Assembly: GCA_018710795.1 (NCBI GenBank)
Contig: DVJH01000164.1
Span: 1-9,132, forward strand
Reading direction: 5' to 3'
DNA from: Candidatus Galligastranaerophilus gallistercoris
GTDB taxonomy: Bacteria; Cyanobacteriota; Vampirovibrionia; Gastranaerophilales; Gastranaerophilaceae
DNA length: 9,132 nucleotides
Each line of letters starts with the position of its first letter. Within the stretch, counting starts at the first letter, position 1. A model generated the notes under the pieces. It did no database searches. It was not told where the DNA came from and saw nothing but the letters and a program-made list of their open reading frames with translations. Positions 5,152-9,132 of the stretch are shown piece by piece. Both the position numbers and the translations under genes were made by a program.

Positions 5152-6168
5152 TTGACGGTAACAATTTTAATATTAATTGCGGTTGTAATAATTGCCCTCG
5201 TATTTGAATTTATAAACGGTTTTCACGATTGCGCAAATGCAATTGCAACCGTTGTTTCAACAAAGGTTTTATCGCCAAAACAGGCGGTATTATTCGGAGC
5301 GAGCCTTGAATTTATAGGGGCATTAACGGGAACTCACGTTGCAAAAACAATCGGCTCGGGAATAGTTAATGCAGATATGATAACTTTAACCGTCATATTC
5401 TGCGCACTGTCGGCTGCCGTTATATGGAATTTATTTACCTGGTGGCTCGGTCTGCCTTCAAGCTCATCTCATGCGCTAATAGGCGGGCTTTTGGGTGCAG
5501 CGATAGTTAAAGCGGGGGTTGATGTCGTTCATTTTGATACATTGATTGAAAAAGTAATAATCCCGATGTTTACATCGCCCGTTTTGGGTTTTTGCGTCGG
5601 TTTTACATTAATGCTTTTAATTGCGTGGTTAATTATTTTATTGAGGCAAAAACCGCAGACGGTAAACAAAGAATTCAGAAAACTTCAATTAATTTCATCA
5701 GGACTGATGGCATTAAGCCACGGTTCAAACGATGCGCAAAAAACAATGGGTATAATAACTCTGGCGCTTCTTGCGGGCGGGGTTTTACATAAAGGTCCTT
5801 CGGGGGAATTTGAAATTCCCGTATACGTTATTATTATATGTGCTTTTACAATGGCAGCCGGAACAATGAACGGCGGCTGGAAAATTATTAAAACAATGGG
5901 GCACAAAATTATCAAATTAAAACCGATTCACGGGTTTGCAGCCGAAACTTCAGCCGCAGCCTTAATTTTAATGGCATCACACTTCGGAATTCCTTTAAGT
6001 ACAACCCATGTTATCTCAACATCCATTATGGGCGTAGGGTCAACCTTCCATGCGCATGCGGTTAAATGGAGAGTAGTAGGAAACATTGTAACGGCCTGGG
6101 TTGTAACAATTCCCGCATGTATGATAATTGCAGCCTCAATTTATTATATTATCTATAAAATTGTATAA
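5152..6168 (+). CDS. pit: PiT-family inorganic phosphate permease
   Basis: This 338-residue inner-membrane protein has about eight to ten hydrophobic segments. Both halves carry the PiT signature: NGFHDCANAIATVVSTKVL (22-40) and SHGSNDAQKTMGIITLALL (189-207). Each is echoed by a serine-rich loop, PSSSSHALIGG (102-112) and PLSTTHVISTSIMGVG (281-296), as expected for the inverted-repeat fold. PiT carriers import phosphate, often as neutral metal-phosphate complexes, driven by H+ or Na+. Length is normal for short bacterial PiT proteins. The start is a TTG at 5152 with GGGGGAG 7 bases upstream (5138-5144); the hydrophobic N-terminus follows directly. It sits between the DUF47 partner and the DUF1893-DUF362 gene, 27 bases before the latter. 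Confidence 0.94.
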   Translation: MTVTILILIAVVIIALVFEFINGFHDCANAIATVVSTKVLSPKQAVLFGASLEFIGALTGTHVAKTIGSGIVNADMITLTVIFCALSAAVIWNLFTWWLGLPSSSSHALIGGLLGAAIVKAGVDVVHFDTLIEKVIIPMFTSPVLGFCVGFTLMLLIAWLIILLRQKPQTVNKEFRKLQLISSGLMALSHGSNDAQKTMGIITLALLAGGVLHKGPSGEFEIPVYVIIICAFTMAAGTMNGGWKIIKTMGHKIIKLKPIHGFAAETSAAALILMASHFGIPLSTTHVISTSIMGVGSTFHAHAVKWRVVGNIVTAWVVTIPACMIIAASIYYIIYKIV

Positions 6169-6195
6169 TAATATTAAAAACGGCGGAGGTAAGAT

Positions 6196-7545
6196 ATGAA
6201 AAAGCTGGTTTTACTTCTTTTTGTACTTTTTGTCGGAGCGGCATTTATTTTGCCCTCTGTAAGTAAAGAAGGAGGTTTAAGCATGGAAAAAAAAGATGAA
6301 CTGATTAAAAAGCTTGAAAATTCAACGCTTATTATATATAAAAACGGAAGCGAAGAAGCATATACGGAAAGAGGATTAATTCCCTTATTAAATTATATTG
6401 AAAAAAAAGATTTAAAAGGCACATACGCATTTGACAGAACGATAGGAAGAGCGGCGGCATATTTATATGCATACGCCGATTGTGATTATGTTTATGCGGA
6501 TACGATTTCAAAGCCCGCAATTGAAATTTTAAAAGCTAATAATATTAAATATGAATTTAAAAATCAGGTTGAAGAAATTCAAAACAGAGATAAAACGGAT
6601 ATCTGCCCGTTTGAAAAGCTGACCAAAAATGCAAAATCAAGTTCTGAAGCGTACGGATTGATTTATAAAAAAATTCACCCCGAAAAAGCGATTGTATATT
6701 TTACATCAGAGATAACGCCCGAAAATTTAATTAAAATGTATGAAATCACGGGCAAAAAATTAACCGGAAATATTGCAGTTAAGTTGCATTCGGGCGAACC
6801 CGGCGGACACAACTTTTTAAAAGCAGAATTTGTCGCACCGCTCGTTAAACATCTGGACGGCACGATTGTTGAATGCAACACCGCATACGGCGGCAGAAGA
6901 AACACAACCCAAAAACATAAAGAAGTTTTAGCGGAGCACGGATTTACGAAAATCGCAAAAACGGACATTATGGATGAAAAAGGCGAGATAATGCTTCCTG
7001 TGAAAGACGGCAGACAAATAAAGGTTAATTATGTCGGAAGCAATTTAAAAAATTATGATTCAATGCTTGTTTTATCGCACTTTAAAGGGCACCAGATGGC
7101 AGGATACGGCGGAGCATTGAAGAATTTATCGATAGGCGTTGCGTCTGCCAACGGAAAAGCTTATATCCATGGCGCCGGAAATGTTTTAAATATGTGGACA
7201 TGCAAGCAGGACAAATTTTTAGAGGCAATGGCGGATGCCGATAAATCAGTTATAGATTATATGAAAGGTGAACTTGTTTATATTAACGTTATGAACAATT
7301 TATCAATTGATTGCGATTGCAACAATAACCCGACACCGCCCAAAATGAAAGATATAGGAATTTTATCCTCAATTGACCCTGTTGCATTGGATCAAGCATG
7401 CATTGATTTAGTTTACAATTCAGATGATAAAGGAAAAGACACCCTTATAAAAAGAATTGAATCAAAACATGGTGTTCATACGATTGAAGCAGCGACTGAC
7501 CTTAAAATCGGCACAAGGGATTATAAATTGATTAACGTAAAATAA
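6196..7545 (+). CDS. DUF1893-DUF362 fusion protein with two possible starts
   Basis: The long form has 449 residues. Residues 4-19 are a hydrophobic N-terminal segment (membrane anchor or export signal without an obvious cleavage site). Residues 32-145 resemble DUF1893, a deaminase-like fold, with ERGLIPLL, RTIGRAAAYLYA, ISKPAIEIL and DICPFE. Residues 190-445 resemble DUF362, with AVKLHSGEPG, CNTAYGGRR, VLSHFKGHQMAGYGGALKN, DCDC and SSIDPVALDQA. Many DUF362 proteins carry a ferredoxin-like CxxCxxCxxxCP insert before the DCDC region; none is seen here. Function is unknown for both domains. The start at 6196 has GGAGG 6 bases upstream. Met30 at 6283 has an equally strong AGAAGGAGG 7 bases upstream and would give a 420-residue cytosolic form. 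It is the last gene of the PiT operon and is followed by a terminator. Confidence 0.85.
   Translation: MKKLVLLLFVLFVGAAFILPSVSKEGGLSMEKKDELIKKLENSTLIIYKNGSEEAYTERGLIPLLNYIEKKDLKGTYAFDRTIGRAAAYLYAYADCDYVYADTISKPAIEILKANNIKYEFKNQVEEIQNRDKTDICPFEKLTKNAKSSSEAYGLIYKKIHPEKAIVYFTSEITPENLIKMYEITGKKLTGNIAVKLHSGEPGGHNFLKAEFVAPLVKHLDGTIVECNTAYGGRRNTTQKHKEVLAEHGFTKIAKTDIMDEKGEIMLPVKDGRQIKVNYVGSNLKNYDSMLVLSHFKGHQMAGYGGALKNLSIGVASANGKAYIHGAGNVLNMWTCKQDKFLEAMADADKSVIDYMKGELVYINVMNNLSIDCDCNNNPTPPKMKDIGILSSIDPVALDQACIDLVYNSDDKGKDTLIKRIESKHGVHTIEAATDLKIGTRDYKLINVK
6268..6285 (+). promoter_or_regulatory. Internal ribosome binding site and second start of the DUF1893-DUF362 gene
   Basis: AGAAGGAGG ends at 6275 and is followed after 7 bases by an in-frame ATG at 6283 (codon 30). 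It encodes Lys-Glu-Gly-Gly in the longer frame. Its quality equals that of the upstream start, so either this is the only real start or two forms are made. Confidence 0.65.
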
Positions 7546-7559
7546 ATTATAAATGAAAG

Positions 7560-7598
7560 AAATTTGCCCCTTAGAAAATTGAGGGGCAAATTTATTTA
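7560..7598 (+). terminator. Terminator of the DUF47-PiT-DUF1893/DUF362 operon
   Basis: A perfect 12-bp stem (7560-7571 with 7582-7593; core TGCCCCT/AGGGGCA) has a 10-base loop. It lies 14 bases after the stop and runs into TTTATTTAA. Confidence 0.85.
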
Positions 7599-7617
7599 AC
7601 AATTCAATTAAAAGTGC

Positions 7618-7646
7618 TTTAAAATAAAATTTCTTTTGTATATTAT
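7618..7646 (+). promoter_or_regulatory. Promoter of serC
   Basis: TTTAAA (7618-7623), a 17-base spacer and TATTAT (7641-7646) lie just after the upstream terminator and before the serC ribosome site. Spacing is ideal; box quality is moderate. No leader structure suggesting a riboswitch fits in the roughly 30-base 5' end. Confidence 0.5.
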
Positions 7647-7680
7647 TGTATTTAAAAACACAAATGAGGAGGGGATTTTA

Positions 7681-8775
7681 ATGGAAAATAAATATAACAG
7701 AGTTTATAATTTCTCGGCAGGACCCGCTGTTTTACCCGTTGAAGTTTTGGAAGAAGCAAGAGATGAAATGCTCAATTACCAAAATTCGGGCATGAGCGTT
7801 ATGGAAATGTCTCACAGGTCAAAAACGTATGACAACATAATTAAAACCGCCGAAAAAGATTTAAGGGAATTAATGAATATCCCCGATAATTATAAAGTTC
7901 TTTTTATGCAGGGGGGCGATCACCTTCAATTTTCAATGGTGCCGATTAACCTTCTTAAAAACGGAGTTGCGGATTATATCGTAACGGGGCAATGGGCAAA
8001 AAAAGCATATACGGAAGCTCAAAAATACGGAAAAATCAATAAAGTTGCAACTTCTGAAGATAAAACTTTTTCATATATCCCCGATTGTTCAAATTTAGAT
8101 ATATCCCCCAATGCGGATTATGTTTACATTTGCGAAAACAATACGATTTACGGAACAAAATTCCAAACATTGCCGAATACAAAAGGCAAAGTTTTGGTTT
8201 CCGATATGTCATCTTGCTTTTTATCGGAACCCGTTGATGTTACAAAATACGGTTTAATCCATGCGGGAGTTCAAAAAAATGTCGGACCCGCAGGAGTTCA
8301 GGTTGTAATAATAAGAGAAGATTTAATAAGAGATGATGTTCCTGAATGGTGCCCTACCATGCTTAAATATAAAACCCATGCGGATAATGACAGCTTGTAT
8401 AACACGCCGCCCGCATACGGAATATATATTTGCGGCTTAGTGTTTAAATGGCTCAAAAAATTGGGCGGTTTAGAGAAAATGAAAGAAATTAACGTTAAAA
8501 AAGCAAAAATTTTATACGATTTTCTTGATAATTCAAAATTATTTAAAGGCACCGTTGAGAAAAATTCCCGCTCGTTAATGAATGTTCCTTTTGTAACCGG
8601 AAATGAAGAGCTGGATAAAAAATTCATTGAAGAGGCAAAAAATAACGGGCTTGTTCAATTAAAAGGTCATAGAACGGTAGGCGGAATGAGGGCTTCAATA
8701 TATAACGCAATGCCGATTGAAGGTGTCGAAGCACTCGTTGAATTTATGAAAAAATTCGAAAAAGAAAATGTATAA
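7681..8775 (+). CDS. serC: Phosphoserine aminotransferase
   Basis: This 364-residue cytoplasmic PLP enzyme converts 3-phosphohydroxypyruvate and glutamate to phosphoserine and 2-oxoglutarate in serine biosynthesis. It may also serve pyridoxal phosphate synthesis. The N-terminus YNFSAGPAVLP (9-19), the GMSVMEMSHRS segment (37-47), Trp105, NNTIYGT (153-159), Asp175 and the PLP lysine Lys199 in GVQKNVGPAG are all present. So are the cross-subunit NTPP (241-244) and the substrate-binding GHRTVGGMRASIYNAMP region (329-345). Length is normal. The start at 7681 has AGGAGGGG about 8 bases upstream; a longer TTG frame from 7636 overlaps the promoter and is rejected. One oddity is residues 78-83, which read GGDHLQ where relatives usually have GGAS-Q or GGRGQ near the PLP phosphate. 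It is transcribed alone; no serA or serB is visible. Confidence 0.95.
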   Translation: MENKYNRVYNFSAGPAVLPVEVLEEARDEMLNYQNSGMSVMEMSHRSKTYDNIIKTAEKDLRELMNIPDNYKVLFMQGGDHLQFSMVPINLLKNGVADYIVTGQWAKKAYTEAQKYGKINKVATSEDKTFSYIPDCSNLDISPNADYVYICENNTIYGTKFQTLPNTKGKVLVSDMSSCFLSEPVDVTKYGLIHAGVQKNVGPAGVQVVIIREDLIRDDVPEWCPTMLKYKTHADNDSLYNTPPAYGIYICGLVFKWLKKLGGLEKMKEINVKKAKILYDFLDNSKLFKGTVEKNSRSLMNVPFVTGNEELDKKFIEEAKNNGLVQLKGHRTVGGMRASIYNAMPIEGVEALVEFMKKFEKENV

Positions 8776-8783
8776 AAATATAT

Positions 8784-8814
8784 GGTCTATTTAAATAATA
8801 GACCGCTAATTTTT
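8784..8814 (+). terminator. First terminator after serC
   Basis: An 8-bp perfect stem GGTCTATT/AATAGACC (8784-8791, 8797-8804) with a 5-base loop lies 8 bases after the serC stop. A T run follows at 8810-8814 after a short gap, so efficiency may be modest. Confidence 0.7.
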
Positions 8815-8830
8815 AAAGCTTAAAAATAAA

Positions 8831-8859
8831 AAGGTTCTCTATTATAGGGAATCTTTTTT
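8831..8859 (+). terminator. Second, possibly bidirectional terminator after serC
   Basis: An 11-bp stem with two G-T pairs (8831-8841 with 8845-8855, 3-base loop) is flanked by A-rich and T-rich tracts (8821-8830; 8854-8865). It can end transcription from serC and also from the converging minus-strand gene. Confidence 0.75.
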
Positions 8860-8920
8860 ATTTTTGGATTTGGTTTAAATAAGGGGCTTTATACGGGCAG
8901 CGACAACAGATGTTGAATGT

Positions 8921-8962
8921 ATAAGAGATAAAAAAATAAGGAAGACAAAACTTCCTTATTTT
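8921..8962 (-). terminator. Terminator of the right-edge minus-strand gene
   Basis: A perfect 12-bp stem (8933-8944 with 8951-8962) has loop ACAAAA on the plus strand. Read on the minus strand it ends in TTTTTTATCTC. The TAA stop of the gene (8958-8956) lies inside the stem. Confidence 0.8.
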
Positions 8963-9132
8963 AAAAATACCTTAGCCTTTATTGAGATATTTGATTCAGA
9001 GATTTTACAATCAGAATCACATATGACCGTACTAAGACTTATATTGGAATTTTCCCCTTTCATAATAGAACACCCTGCAATATCTTCATTTCTGTAGGTT
9101 GATTCAACCGTCGCGATTCTTCCTGACAATTC
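8956..9132 (-). CDS. C-terminal fragment of an unidentified protein
   Basis: An open frame enters from the right edge and ends at TAA (8958-8956), giving 58 visible residues. They begin ELSGRIATVESTYRNEDIAG and finish SISIKAKVFLK. The sequence is rich in Ser, Ile and Asn with a rough alternation of hydrophobic and polar residues (NISLSTVICDSD, KISESNISIKAK) that would suit beta-strands. I do not recognise the family. Support for it being real comes from the uninterrupted frame, the terminator fused to the stop codon, and codon use like its neighbours. It converges on serC. The part with the start and main domains is outside the window. Confidence 0.65.
   Translation of the reverse strand, partial: ELSGRIATVESTYRNEDIAGCSIMKGENSNISLSTVICDSDCKISESNISIKAKVFLK

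Noticed and set aside
7636..7680. Upstream TTG extension of serC by 15 residues
   Set aside because: It overlaps the predicted promoter, has no ribosome site, and the ATG at 7681 has a strong one at good spacing with the normal family N-terminus following.
8866..8955. Possible small plus-strand gene between the serC terminators and the right-edge gene
   Set aside because: Frames are short and lack a ribosome site; only the minus-strand terminator is supported there.

Overview
The window is AT-rich chromosomal DNA from a bacterium with an outer membrane. It encodes a beta-barrel porin with a signal peptide and several Sec-exported proteins. Shine-Dalgarno sites are mostly strong GGAGG types, stops are mostly TAA, and the tRNA has no encoded CCA. 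I cannot fix the lineage from sequence alone. A low-GC, probably anaerobic Gram-negative lineage such as Gastranaerophilales or Elusimicrobiota would fit, but that is a guess.

Left part (1-1480, minus strand): ugd (UDP-glucose 6-dehydrogenase) is followed 12 bases later by the first 25 codons of a maltose/galactoside O-acetyltransferase-type gene. This looks like a small surface-sugar operon. The ugd promoter is back to back with the promoter of a plus-strand tRNA-Leu(UAG). The 3' end of this tRNA plus its terminator (43 bp) is repeated exactly 176 bp downstream. The two copies flank about 130 bp of GC-richer DNA that looks like an integration scar.

Middle (1791-4320, minus strand): an HD-domain phosphohydrolase, a porin resembling the phosphate-selective O/P family, and a small exported cysteine-rich protein. 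That last protein has two 22-residue repeats and a histidine-rich tail and looks like a periplasmic metallothionein.

Right-middle (4495-7545, plus strand): transcribed divergently from the cysteine-rich gene is a three-gene operon. It holds a DUF47/PhoU-like accessory protein, a PiT-type phosphate permease, and an unusual protein joining a DUF1893 domain to a DUF362 domain. The third gene has two well-formed in-frame starts, one with and one without a membrane or export segment. A near-perfect palindrome lies upstream of the operon. Together with the O/P-type porin this suggests a phosphate (or metal-phosphate) uptake neighbourhood, and the cysteine-rich protein may buffer metal. That functional link is inference.

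Right end (7681-9132): serC (phosphoserine aminotransferase) is a single-gene unit with its own promoter and two successive terminators. It converges on the 3' end of an unidentified minus-strand gene that runs off the window and has its own terminator.

No stretch over 300 bases lacks a gene. I saw no CRISPR array, insertion sequence, rRNA or riboswitch. The best candidates for something undescribed are the DUF1893-DUF362 protein in the PiT operon, the repeat-built cysteine-rich exported protein beside it, and the tRNA-terminator duplication.
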